From: Lacinutrix algicola | Lineage (GTDB): Bacteria; Bacteroidota; Bacteroidia; Flavobacteriales; Flavobacteriaceae | Direction of reading: 5' to 3' | DNA length: 64,000 bases | Assembly (NCBI RefSeq): GCF_001418085.1 | Contig: NZ_LIQH01000037.1 | Location: forward strand, 1-64,000 | In this document: positions 41,140-49,838 of the stretch, one piece after another | Layout of the letters: every line of letters starts with the position of its first letter | Position numbering within the stretch: the stretch's first letter is position 1 | The notes under the pieces: generated by a model | Told to the model about the DNA's origin: nothing | Databases searched by the model: none | What the model saw: only the letters and a program-made list of their open reading frames with translations | Made by a program: the position numbers and the translations under genes

Positions 41140-42715
41140 AATAATAAGAATTGGAACTCGCGATAGTGAGTTAGCGCTTTATCAAGCCAGAGCTGTAAGA
41201 CAACAATTAGAAAAATTAGGTCACAAATCAGTACTTGTTCCTTTAAAATCTACAGGCGATATTGTTTTAGATAAGCCTTTATACGAGCTTGGTATTACTG
41301 GAATATTTACAAGAACTTTAGACATTGCAATGTTAAATGGAGACATTGATATTGCTGTACACTCTTTAAAAGATGTACCTACCGTTTTACCCAAAGGTAT
41401 TGTACAAGCTGCCGTTATGAAACGTGGTAATGTACGTGATACTATAGTTTTTAAAGGTACCGAAGAATTTTTAGGTGGACGTGAAGCAGTAATTGCGACT
41501 AGTAGTTTACGTAGAAAAGCACAATGGCTTAATCGTTACCCAACGCATACTGTCGAAGATATTCGTGGTAATGTAGCGACACGTTTAGAAAAACTAGACA
41601 ATACAGAACATTGGGATGCTGCAATTTTTGCTGCAGCTGGACTTGGACGTTTAGATGTACGACCAGAAACTGCCGATAATTTAGAATGGATGGTTCCTGC
41701 TCCTGGGCAAGGTGCAATTATGACAACAGCTCTAGAAGACGACGAAGAATTATTAGCAATTTTAGCTGAAATTAATGATGAAGAGACTGAAATCTGTACA
41801 CAAATAGAACGTGAGTTTTTAAACAGATTAGAAGGTGGATGTACTGCTCCTATTGGTGCTTTATGTTATATAAAAGACGAAGAAATTTTCTTTGAAGGTA
41901 TATTATTAAGTCCTAACGGAACTAAAAAAATTACCGTAGAACGCGTAAAAACACTTGGAGAACATAGAGATATTGCTCAGTGGTGTGCAGACTATGTAAT
42001 AGGTAAAGGTGGCAAGAGTTTAATGGATGCTATGAAAGAAACTAGCAAACCAACTAACATCTATTCTACTAAATCTTTTACAGAAGATCAACGCTTATTG
42101 TTTCATGAAAAGGTGACTCCTAAAAGTAGTGATTTCGTAAAAATAAACTTGAATAGAATTGCACCAAGATTCTTGAAAAACGAAATTGAAAACGTAGTTA
42201 TCACAAGTAAAAATGCTGTTGAAGCTCTACTTACTAACTTTTCGGCTATAGAATTACAATTTAAAAACATTTACTGTGTTGGCCGTAGAACAAAACGCAT
42301 GGTAGAAAAAAGAATTGGAGAAGTTAGACATAGCGAAAATAATGCTAAAAAATTAGCAGAATATTTAGTTGAGTTTATGGAAGGTAATGAAGTTATTTAT
42401 TTCTGTAGCGATCTAAGATTAGACGATTTGCCAACTATTCTTAAAGAAAACAATATAGACGTTAAAGAAGTTGAAGCTTATCAAACAAAATTAGACAGCG
42501 TTAAGGTTGATGATTCTGTAGAAGGTATTATGTTTTACAGTCCGTCGACAGTTAAAAGTTATAAACAAGAAAACAATGTTGGAGATAAAACAATTGCATT
42601 TTGCATTGGAGAATCTACAGCAAAAGAAGCTAGCAAGCATTTTAAAGATATAAGAATTGCAAAAGTTCCAACCGTAGAAAGCGTAATTGAGCTGGTTAAC
42701 GAACATTATATATAA
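41132..42715 (+). CDS. hemC: Fused porphobilinogen deaminase and uroporphyrinogen-III synthase
   Basis: The 527-residue fusion has HemC in the first 300 residues: IRIGTRDSELALYQA, HSLKDVPT, SSLRRKAQWL, and the dipyrromethane cofactor Cys237 in EGGCTAPIGAL. The last 200 residues (about 315-527) resemble uroporphyrinogen-III synthase (HemD), with FLKNEIENVVITSKNAVEAL, IYCVGRRTKRMVEKR and FYSPSTVKSY. Both convert porphobilinogen to uroporphyrinogen III, with HemD closing the unstable hydroxymethylbilane made by HemC. Fusions of the pair occur in several Bacteroidetes. It overlaps hemA by 8 bases. Confidence 0.95.
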   Translation: MSRIIRIGTRDSELALYQARAVRQQLEKLGHKSVLVPLKSTGDIVLDKPLYELGITGIFTRTLDIAMLNGDIDIAVHSLKDVPTVLPKGIVQAAVMKRGNVRDTIVFKGTEEFLGGREAVIATSSLRRKAQWLNRYPTHTVEDIRGNVATRLEKLDNTEHWDAAIFAAAGLGRLDVRPETADNLEWMVPAPGQGAIMTTALEDDEELLAILAEINDEETEICTQIEREFLNRLEGGCTAPIGALCYIKDEEIFFEGILLSPNGTKKITVERVKTLGEHRDIAQWCADYVIGKGGKSLMDAMKETSKPTNIYSTKSFTEDQRLLFHEKVTPKSSDFVKINLNRIAPRFLKNEIENVVITSKNAVEALLTNFSAIELQFKNIYCVGRRTKRMVEKRIGEVRHSENNAKKLAEYLVEFMEGNEVIYFCSDLRLDDLPTILKENNIDVKEVEAYQTKLDSVKVDDSVEGIMFYSPSTVKSYKQENNVGDKTIAFCIGESTAKEASKHFKDIRIAKVPTVESVIELVNEHYI

Positions 42716-42727
42716 TAACAATTAAAA

Positions 42728-42814
42728 AGAGAGTTGACAGAGTGGCCGATCGTGCTACCTTGGAAAGGTAGTGTGCCTGCAAAGGCACCAAGGGTTCGAA
42801 TCCCTTACTCTCTG
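42728..42814 (+). tRNA. tRNA-Ser, anticodon GGA
   Basis: An 87-base class II tRNA. The acceptor stem is AGAGAGT (42728-42734) with ACTCTCT (42807-42813), discriminator G. The anticodon arm is CTACC-TTGGAAA-GGTAG, with anticodon GGA reading UCC/UCU. There is a long variable arm and a T arm AAGGG-TTCGAAT-CCCTT. No CCA is encoded. It sits between hemCD and hemE in the same direction. Confidence 0.97.
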
Positions 42815-42935
42815 CAAGAAACAACATAAATCGCAACTATTAATCTGGTTATGATTTAATAACAAAAGACACAGCTAAAACTTGTAAAATAGACTAATCT
42901 CTAAAAGTTAATAGCTGAAAAGTTAAAAATTAGCA

Positions 42936-43964
42936 ATGATAAAAAACGATTTATTTTTAAGAGCATTAAAAGGAGAAACTGTAGATCGTCCACCAGTTTG
43001 GATGATGCGTCAAGCAGGAAGGTATTTACCAGAGTTTATGGAAATAAAGGCTAAATACGATTTCTTTACACGTTGTCAAACTCCAGAATTAGCAAGTGAA
43101 ATTACAGTACAACCTATTCGTAGATACGGAATGGATGCTGCAATTTTATTCTGTGATATTTTAGTGATTCCTCAGGCAATGAATATCGAGGTGCAAATGA
43201 AGCCAAACTTTGGTCCATATTTACCTAATCCTGTTCGTACTCAAAAAGATGTCGATAATGTTATTGTGCCAGACGTAAAAGAAAGCTTAAGCTACGTTTA
43301 CGAAGCCATTAAAATGACTAAAGAAAAACTAAACGATGATATTCCATTAATTGGTTTTGCTGGTTCTCCATGGACTATTTTATGTTATTGCGTGCAAGGT
43401 CAAGGTTCTAAAAACTTCGACAAAGCAAAAGAATTTTGTTTTACAAATCCTGTTGCTGCACACCAATTATTACAAAAAATTACAGATACAACAATTGCTT
43501 ACTTAAAAGAAAAAGTAAAAGCAGGTGTTAATGCTGTTCAAGTATTCGATTCTTGGGGAGGAATGCTTTCTCCTGTAGATTATCAAGAGTTTTCTTGGAA
43601 ATATATTCAACAAATAATTGATGCTTTAAAAGACATTACACCGGTAATTGCTTTTGGAAAAGGATGTTGGTTTGCTTTAGATGAAATGTCTAAATCTGGA
43701 GCTGCAGCTTTAGGTGTTGACTGGACATGTTCTGCAAGAAACGCACGTTACTTAACAGGCGGTAACATTACTTTGCAAGGTAATTTTGATCCTACACGTT
43801 TATTTTCTCCTCCTGCAGAAATCAAAAAAATGGTGCACCAAATGATTAATGAGTTTGGTAAAGATAAATATATTGTAAATTTAGGTCATGGTATTTTACC
43901 TAACATTCCGTTAGAAAATGCTAAAGCATTTATAGATGCTGTAAAAGAGTATAAAGCTAATTAG
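42936..43964 (+). CDS. hemE: Uroporphyrinogen decarboxylase
   Basis: The 342-residue enzyme decarboxylates uroporphyrinogen III to coproporphyrinogen III. Family signatures are [16 protein letters not shown] near 20, [15 protein letters not shown] near 70 with the catalytic Asp, [19 protein letters not shown] near 140, [11 protein letters not shown] and [12 protein letters not shown] near the end. Length is standard. It lies 121 bases downstream of the tRNA gene, so it may depend on read-through or its own promoter, which I could not identify. Confidence 0.97.
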   Translation: MIKNDLFLRALKGETVDRPPVWMMRQAGRYLPEFMEIKAKYDFFTRCQTPELASEITVQPIRRYGMDAAILFCDILVIPQAMNIEVQMKPNFGPYLPNPVRTQKDVDNVIVPDVKESLSYVYEAIKMTKEKLNDDIPLIGFAGSPWTILCYCVQGQGSKNFDKAKEFCFTNPVAAHQLLQKITDTTIAYLKEKVKAGVNAVQVFDSWGGMLSPVDYQEFSWKYIQQIIDALKDITPVIAFGKGCWFALDEMSKSGAAALGVDWTCSARNARYLTGGNITLQGNFDPTRLFSPPAEIKKMVHQMINEFGKDKYIVNLGHGILPNIPLENAKAFIDAVKEYKAN

Positions 43965-44032
43965 TTAATACAACTTGTAACTTAATCTTGGTTTTTGCGT
44001 CTTTTAAGCATGTTTAATTAAACACCTATTTA

Positions 44033-44806
44033 ATGATTAAAAACATTTTAAAAGGTATAAAAGCCTATACAGGAACATTTGCATTAATTTCGAAATTAAA
44101 ACTCTGGAAATACTTTTTAGTGCCAATCATTATTAGCATTATAACGGCTACAATTGTTGGCTTTACTGCTTATGCTTTATCAGATAACATTGGTAGATTT
44201 ATAGCTAAAATATGGCCTTGGGAAACAGGAATAGAAACCTTTACTTCTATTTCAAGTTATTTAGGTGGAGCAATTATTATTCTTTTAGGTTTTATACTTT
44301 ATAAGCATATTGTAATGGCTTTGTCGGCTCCTTTTATGAGCCCAGTGTCAGAAAAAATTGAATTATATCTTACTGGAGCTACAAAACACAATCATAGAGC
44401 GACCTCTTTTAAAGAGCAACTTTGGAGAGGTATTAGAATTAACGTTAGAAATCTTCTTAAAGAAATACTTTTTACCATTCCCTTAATTATACTAAGTTTT
44501 ATTCCTCTTATTGGTATTATAGGTACTATTCTTATATTCTTAGTTCAAGCTTTTTATGCTGGGTTTGGTAATATGGACTACACTTTAGAGCATCATTTTA
44601 AATATGAAGAAAGTGTTAATTTCGTTAGAAAAAATAGAGGTTTAGCAATAGGAAACGGTATTGTTTTTATGCTATTTTTATTAATTCCTTTTATCGGAAT
44701 TATTATAGTATTACCACTTTCCGTAACAGCAGCAACCACTAAAACAGTAGAAGCTATTAAAGCCGAAAACAAATTACTAACAGCACAAAAAATACCTGCA
44801 GTTTAA
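44033..44806 (+). CDS. EI24-domain membrane protein
   Basis: The 257-residue protein has about six TM helices (LVPIIISIITATIVGFTAYAL, IIILLGFILYKHIVMALS, IPLIILSFIPLIGIIGTILI, GIVFMLFLLIPFIGIIIVLP among them), in the layout of the EI24/CysZ-like family, with the YAGFGNMDYTLEHH motif near 175. Bacterial members are uncharacterised or related to CysZ sulphate transport. In this genome it is within the haem cluster, between hemE and a GNAT gene; a role in substrate or metal handling is possible but unproven. Confidence 0.88.
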   Translation: MIKNILKGIKAYTGTFALISKLKLWKYFLVPIIISIITATIVGFTAYALSDNIGRFIAKIWPWETGIETFTSISSYLGGAIIILLGFILYKHIVMALSAPFMSPVSEKIELYLTGATKHNHRATSFKEQLWRGIRINVRNLLKEILFTIPLIILSFIPLIGIIGTILIFLVQAFYAGFGNMDYTLEHHFKYEESVNFVRKNRGLAIGNGIVFMLFLLIPFIGIIIVLPLSVTAATTKTVEAIKAENKLLTAQKIPAV

Positions 44807-44828
44807 ATACTTAGCGTAAAATTAAATA

Positions 44829-45362
44829 ATGATTCTACAGTTTGACGACTTCGAAATTAGCCCAATTAAAGAAACAGATGCCTGGAAGCTTTGTGACTTT
44901 ATGGTAACAAATTCCGATCGTTTTAAACGCTATTTCCCTGGCACTTTAAACGAAAACTCGAACCCAACATTATCGCAGTTATTTGTTGAGACTAAAGTGA
45001 AGCAATTCAATAAAAAAGAAGAGTTTCTATTCACTTTAAAACAAGCTCAAAATAACAAACTTGCAGCAATTATTTACATAAAAGCATTAGACTGGTCTAA
45101 AAAACAAGGTGAACTTGCATACTGTATAGATTACAATTTTAAAGGTCAAGGCCTTGTATCTAAAGCTATAAAAGCATTGTCTAATTATAGTTTTAGCACA
45201 TTAAATTTAGAGACACTTCAAATAATTGCACACAAAGACAATTTACCAAGTGTAAACGTGGCTTTAAATAATGGTTTTGTTTGGCAAAAAACGTTGCTAA
45301 AAGAATTTACTCCAATAGGTGAAGAACCTCTTGACATGGAGTTATATGAATTATACAAATAA
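44829..45362 (+). CDS. GNAT acetyltransferase
   Basis: The 177-residue protein resembles RimJ/RimL-type N-acetyltransferases. Visible elements are FEISPIKETDAWKLCDFMV, LAAIIYIKALDWSKKQGELA, CIDYNFKGQGLVSKAIKALS (acetyl-CoA loop), LQIIAHKDNLPSVNVALNN. Its substrate is unknown. It lies 22 bases after the EI24 gene and 6 bases before the CHMI-like gene, within the run leading to hemF, but no haem-related function is known for such enzymes. Confidence 0.88.
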   Translation: MILQFDDFEISPIKETDAWKLCDFMVTNSDRFKRYFPGTLNENSNPTLSQLFVETKVKQFNKKEEFLFTLKQAQNNKLAAIIYIKALDWSKKQGELAYCIDYNFKGQGLVSKAIKALSNYSFSTLNLETLQIIAHKDNLPSVNVALNNGFVWQKTLLKEFTPIGEEPLDMELYELYK

Positions 45363-45368
45363 ACAATT

Positions 45369-45716
45369 ATGCCACATTTTGTAATAGATTGCTCTGAAGA
45401 TATATTAAATAATGTTGAAGCAAAATCTGTTTTAACCAAAGTACACAACACAGCAAATAACAGTTTATTATTTGATGAAGCAGATATTAAAGTGCGCTTA
45501 AATCCTTTTAAAGAAAACTATTTAGTTGGCGGAAAAAAGGAACCTTTTATTCATGTTTTTGCAAACATTATGGAAGGCAGAACAACCGAACAAAAAGCGA
45601 AGCTTTCTAAGAGTATAGTAACCGAATTAAAATTAATGTTTCCTGAGATTCCTTTTATTGCAATTAATATAAGAGATTTTGAAAAGGTAACATATTGTAA
45701 CAAATCAATGGTATAA
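45369..45716 (+). CDS. 5-carboxymethyl-2-hydroxymuconate isomerase-like tautomerase
   Basis: The 115-residue protein is of the CHMI type in the tautomerase superfamily. It begins MPHFVIDCSEDI, with the catalytic Pro directly after the initiator Met, and has FIHVFANIMEGRTTEQKAKLS with the conserved active-site Arg near 73. CHMI acts in homoprotocatechuate breakdown, but no other gene of that pathway is here. It is 6 bases after the GNAT gene and 2 bases before hemF, so it is probably co-expressed with haem synthesis. Confidence 0.85.
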   Translation: MPHFVIDCSEDILNNVEAKSVLTKVHNTANNSLLFDEADIKVRLNPFKENYLVGGKKEPFIHVFANIMEGRTTEQKAKLSKSIVTELKLMFPEIPFIAINIRDFEKVTYCNKSMV

Positions 45717-45718
45717 AA

Positions 45719-46621
45719 ATGAAAGACAAATTTTTCAAATACATACATCAATTACAAGACACTATTACAGCAGGTCTAGAAAAAGTTGACGGAAAAGCGA
45801 CTTTTCGAGAAGACATCTGGAAACGACCAGAAGGTGGTGGCGGACGAACAAGAGTTATAGAAAACGGAAACGTTTTTGAAAAAGGAGGCGTTAATATTTC
45901 TGGTGTACATGGAAAACTACCAGACTCTATGCAAAAGTATTTTGGTGTCGAAGATGCAGATTTTTTTGCCTGCGGATTAAGCCTTGTTTTACATCCTAAA
46001 AACCCAATGGTTCCAACGGTACATGCAAATTGGCGTTATTTCGAAATGTATGATAAAGAAGGAAATATTGTAGACCAATGGTTTGGCGGCGGTCAAGACT
46101 TAACACCTTATTATTTGTTTGATGAAGATGCTACACATTTTCACCAAACCTGCAAAACTGCTTGCGACAAACACAATCCAGAATTTTACCCTAAATACAA
46201 AGCGCGTTGCGACGAGTATTTTTACAATGCACACCGTAACGAAGGACGTGGTATTGGCGGTTTATTTTTCGATTATTGTAAAGCTTCAGAAGACATGAGC
46301 ATGCCAAATTGGTACGACTTTGTTACCGAAGTTGGAGATAGTTTTCTTGAAGCCTATGTTCCTATTGCCGAAAAAAGAAAAGATTTAGAATACACAAAAA
46401 CACAACGCGATTGGCAAGAAATTCGTCGTGGTCGTTATGTAGAGTTTAATTTAGTGCATGATAAAGGCACGCTTTTCGGACTAAAAACAAACGGAAGAAT
46501 AGAAAGTATTTTAATGAGTTTACCACCTCATGTACAATGGGTTTACGATCACAATCCCGAAGCTGGAAGCGAAGAAGAACGATTGATTGATGTATTACAG
46601 AATCCTGTAGATTGGGTTTAA
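45719..46621 (+). CDS. hemF: Oxygen-dependent coproporphyrinogen III oxidase
   Basis: The 300-residue aerobic enzyme converts coproporphyrinogen III to protoporphyrinogen IX using O2. Typical stretches are FREDIWKRPEGGGGRTRVIE near 28, MVPTVHANWRYFE near 97, WFGGGQDLTPYYLFDED near 120, GRGIGGLFFDYC near 176, RRGRYVEFNLVHDKGTLFGL and MSLPPHVQWVYDHNPE near the end. Length is standard. There is no oxygen-independent HemN/HemZ in the window. Confidence 0.97.
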   Translation: MKDKFFKYIHQLQDTITAGLEKVDGKATFREDIWKRPEGGGGRTRVIENGNVFEKGGVNISGVHGKLPDSMQKYFGVEDADFFACGLSLVLHPKNPMVPTVHANWRYFEMYDKEGNIVDQWFGGGQDLTPYYLFDEDATHFHQTCKTACDKHNPEFYPKYKARCDEYFYNAHRNEGRGIGGLFFDYCKASEDMSMPNWYDFVTEVGDSFLEAYVPIAEKRKDLEYTKTQRDWQEIRRGRYVEFNLVHDKGTLFGLKTNGRIESILMSLPPHVQWVYDHNPEAGSEEERLIDVLQNPVDWV

Positions 46622-46691
46622 ATAAGAAATTAAGATCTGTCTGGTTTCAAAAAAACTGATAAGTATGAAAAATAGTAATTATAATTGAACA

Positions 46692-47081
46692 ATGAATTGC
46701 TACTGCGGAAACAATAAAACCTACAAAGCATGCTGCGAAGTATTTCATTTAAATAATGGAAAAACAGAAACAGCACAACAATTAATGCGTTCAAGATATA
46801 GCGCTTTTGTTCTAGCTAATGGCGATTATTTAATGCATACACATCATAGCTCTACAAGACCAACGTCCGAAAAAAAAGCCATTGTAAAGTGGGCAAAATC
46901 TGTAGAATGGATAAAACTTAAAGTCCTTGAAACTACTAATGGTTTAGAGAAAGACGAAGAAGGTACGGTAACATTTGATGCTTCATTTTATGAAAATGGA
47001 AGTGTTGCTATTATTCATGAAAAGTCTGCTTTTGTGAGAGAGGATGAGAATTGGAAATATTTAGGGCTTTTTGAAGATTAA
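46692..47081 (+). CDS. YchJ-family SEC-C protein
   Basis: The 129-residue protein opens with a SEC-C zinc motif, CYCGNNKTYKACCEVFH (CXC and CC pattern), followed by a YchJ/NTF2-like domain: QLMRSRYSAFVLANGDYLMH and KSVEWIKLKVLETTNG, then VAIIHEKSAFVREDENWKYL. Function of YchJ proteins is unknown; SEC-C motifs bind zinc and sometimes SecB. Its stop is 4 bases from the stop of the convergent helicase gene. Confidence 0.88.
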   Translation: MNCYCGNNKTYKACCEVFHLNNGKTETAQQLMRSRYSAFVLANGDYLMHTHHSSTRPTSEKKAIVKWAKSVEWIKLKVLETTNGLEKDEEGTVTFDASFYENGSVAIIHEKSAFVREDENWKYLGLFED

Positions 47082-47085
47082 ATAA

Positions 47086-49722
47086 TCACTTCCAAACCAC
47101 AACCTCTTTAGTCATCTTACTAAAAGCATTATAAACATGAAACAACCTAGCTTTTAAAAGCAGTTTTCTACCATCAAATTGCCTAGTATAGACTAGCTTG
47201 TTTTTTCCAAGATAGTTGGTCCAATGCTTCTGAAACAAAACAGCGTTTTCTTTCTTATCTCCAAAAATATCTGGAACAGGATAAAAACTCTCCACATCTA
47301 ACTTTTTTCTAAACGTATTTGTTTTAATAATTAAATAGCGAGGCGAATCTATTGGCTCTAAAAGTTCTGTAAGCGCTTTAGAAAATATTGAGTTTTCTAA
47401 TGCATTTGCGCCAACTAAATTACAAACCACATCGCCTTTATTTAAGACGTAAGAATCTACAGAAATATTATTTTTATTAGTAGTTAGCAACTTTAAATCG
47501 TCTAAAGTATCTAGGATTGCTAATCCCATTTTTTTTATTTTTTTATATAAAAAACCATAACGCAAATACAACGTAATCGCTTTGTAAAACTTGTATCCAA
47601 ATGCGCCTAAAAGCGCAATTAATAACGAGTATAAAAAATAGATAATACCTTGATGTAAAGCAATATCTGCACTTTTAATTATAAATTCTACATAGAATAT
47701 CATAAAACCAATAAGTAGTTCTACAGTAAAAAAGCGTAAAATATCAAAATAGTAAATCTGTTTTTGCTTTTTAAAAGGCACATTTTTATAATGAATAAGT
47801 TTTACTTGTTTGGTCAATTTTGTTCCACTACCAATACTACTTTTCCATTTTGCAATAACATTACTTCTTTGCTTTGCTTGATCTAAAGTATGTGTGTTTA
47901 AGGCTTCAATAGTATCTGGCTGAATATTTTTAGGAAAGTACAAACGTTCGAATCCATTAGAAATAAACGGAATCTCATTATTGGTTACACCAACAAAAGC
48001 TTCAAAACGTCGTTTTAATATTTCAACCTCTCTTCCACCATCATCTTGCGTTGGATCTATACTTGCCAAATGCCAAATGCTTCCTGTTTTATTTGGTGAA
48101 TCTGCATCTGTTCTAATGGCTCTGCCTCGCATTTGGTTTGAGGACACAAACGAACCTACAAAAGAAGCCAAAATTAAACTATTAATAGAAGGCGCATCCC
48201 AACCTTCACCTAATAAAGATTTTGTACCAACAAGTACTTTTATCGTTCCGTTTTCAAACAGTTTTGTAATACTACTTACAATGGTTTTTTTAGCTATTGT
48301 ATTTGGTGTTACTTGCACAAAAGAAGCATCAATTTCTAATGGTTTAAAAGAAAAGTCGTCTTCGCTTTCTATAGTAAGCAATGCGTTTACAATAGATTTA
48401 TGAATTATAATAATACTCCCAGAAAGTACAGCAAGCTCTTCTTTATTACCACAATAATGTCTAACGTATTGAAAGATAGAAATAACACCTATTTTATCTA
48501 TCTCACTAATGTCTTTATCTTTTATGGTTAAAAATTCTTTTCTTATATAATCTGTAAGAATAACACACCTTAAATTTTCTTTTAAATGTGTTCTTTCACT
48601 ATCAATAATACTTACAATACTTTTAAGCTTACTTGGACTGTTTGATAACGATTTATAAATTAAATCATCACCTCTAAAGTCTACTTTATTACGCTCGAAA
48701 GTATTTAAAAGCCGTAATTGTTTTTCTAAAGTTTTTAAATAAGCTTCATCTTCAAAAAGTTCTTCTCTATCGTCAACTAATATATTTTGAAGTAAAACCT
48801 GAAGCCATTCTAACTCAAATTTAGGAAGCTTAATCGCTTCATCTTTATTAAAACCAAGAATTTCTAATTTTTCTATTTCTATTGAAAAACCACAAGCATG
48901 TAAAGCAATTAATATTGACGAAAAGTATTTAGTATTGGCATACAAGGCATCTAAATTCCAATTCGGGTTTTTATAAAATCTATGATTAAGCAAAAAATTA
49001 ATAAAGGCACTATCCTGTAAAAGATTATCCTTAAAATCTGCAATTTTACGTCTATAATCGACTATAAAATTAATCTCTAAATCGTCTGGTTTCGAGAAAT
49101 ACACATAATCTTGATGTGCACACAAATCGCCTTCCTTTACTAAATCTGGAACAGCAATTTCGTCGTCTACTTCACCACACAATGTAAAATATTTAGAAAC
49201 TTCTGCTCTACTACTATCGTAAGGAGGAGTAGCTGTTAGCGAAACCATATAAAACGAACTATTGTTTTTTAAGTCCATTAAACACGTCCACCATGCATTT
49301 TTTAAATGGTGTGCTTCATCCAACACAAGTGTTTCAATTCCATGTTTTTTAAAAAATGTAAAGTAATCGTTCTTGTCTTCGAACGTTTTATAAAAAGCAT
49401 GAAGAGATTGATAGGTAGAAAAAGTAACATCGCTTGGTTCTTTAATATTAAAAGAGAAATTACTAAATGTTTCGCCTTCAGAAAAGAACGTCTGCAATCT
49501 ATCTTTCCATTGGTTTCTTATAGTAAGCGTTGGCGCAAGCACTAAAGTCTTTTTTCCTAAACGTCTAAGAATTTCAATTCCTAAAATTGTCTTACCTGAA
49601 CCTGGAGGTGCAATAACGTGAAAATGATTATCTGCCATGTGGCTATCAAAATGCTTCAATAACTCTGCTTGATAACTTCTCCAAGGAAAAATAAATTCTA
49701 ATGTATCTAAAGATTCAATCAA
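47086..49722 (-). CDS. SF2 DEAD/DEAH-type helicase with C-terminal membrane segments
   Basis: The 878-residue protein has Walker A APPGSGKT (38-45), LAPTLTIRNQW (motif Ia), LDEAHH (motif II, near 134), SLTATPP (motif III, near 160), a 200-residue insertion, and the helicase C domain with LVGTKSLLGEGWDAPSINSL and QMRGRAIRTD (motif VI, near 533). After about 640 comes ILRFFTVELLIGFMIFYVEF and a second hydrophobic stretch, IIYFLYSLLIALLGAFGYKF. These two TM helices are unusual for such a helicase. The first ATG, MIESLDTL, gives a complete domain. Role unknown; DNA repair, defence or RNA work are all possible. Confidence 0.88.
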   Translation of the reverse strand: MIESLDTLEFIFPWRSYQAELLKHFDSHMADNHFHVIAPPGSGKTILGIEILRRLGKKTLVLAPTLTIRNQWKDRLQTFFSEGETFSNFSFNIKEPSDVTFSTYQSLHAFYKTFEDKNDYFTFFKKHGIETLVLDEAHHLKNAWWTCLMDLKNNSSFYMVSLTATPPYDSSRAEVSKYFTLCGEVDDEIAVPDLVKEGDLCAHQDYVYFSKPDDLEINFIVDYRRKIADFKDNLLQDSAFINFLLNHRFYKNPNWNLDALYANTKYFSSILIALHACGFSIEIEKLEILGFNKDEAIKLPKFELEWLQVLLQNILVDDREELFEDEAYLKTLEKQLRLLNTFERNKVDFRGDDLIYKSLSNSPSKLKSIVSIIDSERTHLKENLRCVILTDYIRKEFLTIKDKDISEIDKIGVISIFQYVRHYCGNKEELAVLSGSIIIIHKSIVNALLTIESEDDFSFKPLEIDASFVQVTPNTIAKKTIVSSITKLFENGTIKVLVGTKSLLGEGWDAPSINSLILASFVGSFVSSNQMRGRAIRTDADSPNKTGSIWHLASIDPTQDDGGREVEILKRRFEAFVGVTNNEIPFISNGFERLYFPKNIQPDTIEALNTHTLDQAKQRSNVIAKWKSSIGSGTKLTKQVKLIHYKNVPFKKQKQIYYFDILRFFTVELLIGFMIFYVEFIIKSADIALHQGIIYFLYSLLIALLGAFGYKFYKAITLYLRYGFLYKKIKKMGLAILDTLDDLKLLTTNKNNISVDSYVLNKGDVVCNLVGANALENSIFSKALTELLEPIDSPRYLIIKTNTFRKKLDVESFYPVPDIFGDKKENAVLFQKHWTNYLGKNKLVYTRQFDGRKLLLKARLFHVYNAFSKMTKEVVVWK

Positions 49723-49787
49723 TTATAAAATAGTTTAATTCCAATAAATAAAGCCTATTAATTTAAATAATGTAAGCTTCATTTCGC

Positions 49788-49815
49788 TTGTTAATTGGTA
49801 TAATCATTAACTTTG
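49788..49815 (+). promoter_or_regulatory. Promoter of hemB
   Basis: TTG (49788-49790), 17 bases, then TAACTTTG (49808-49815), 23 bases before the ATG. Both boxes and spacing fit. It also falls in the frame that would extend hemB upstream, which supports the later start. Confidence 0.65.
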
Positions 49816-49838
49816 TATTCGTTAAAAGTAATAAAACT

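Noticed and set aside
47981-48403. 140-codon plus-strand frame opposite the helicase gene
   Set aside because: Lies antisense within the helicase motif-VI region, has no recognisable domain and no promoter; a shadow of the coding strand.
49788-49838. 17-codon N-terminal extension of hemB
   Set aside because: It overlaps the TTG/TAACTTTG promoter; family members begin at MYPIKRNRRLR.
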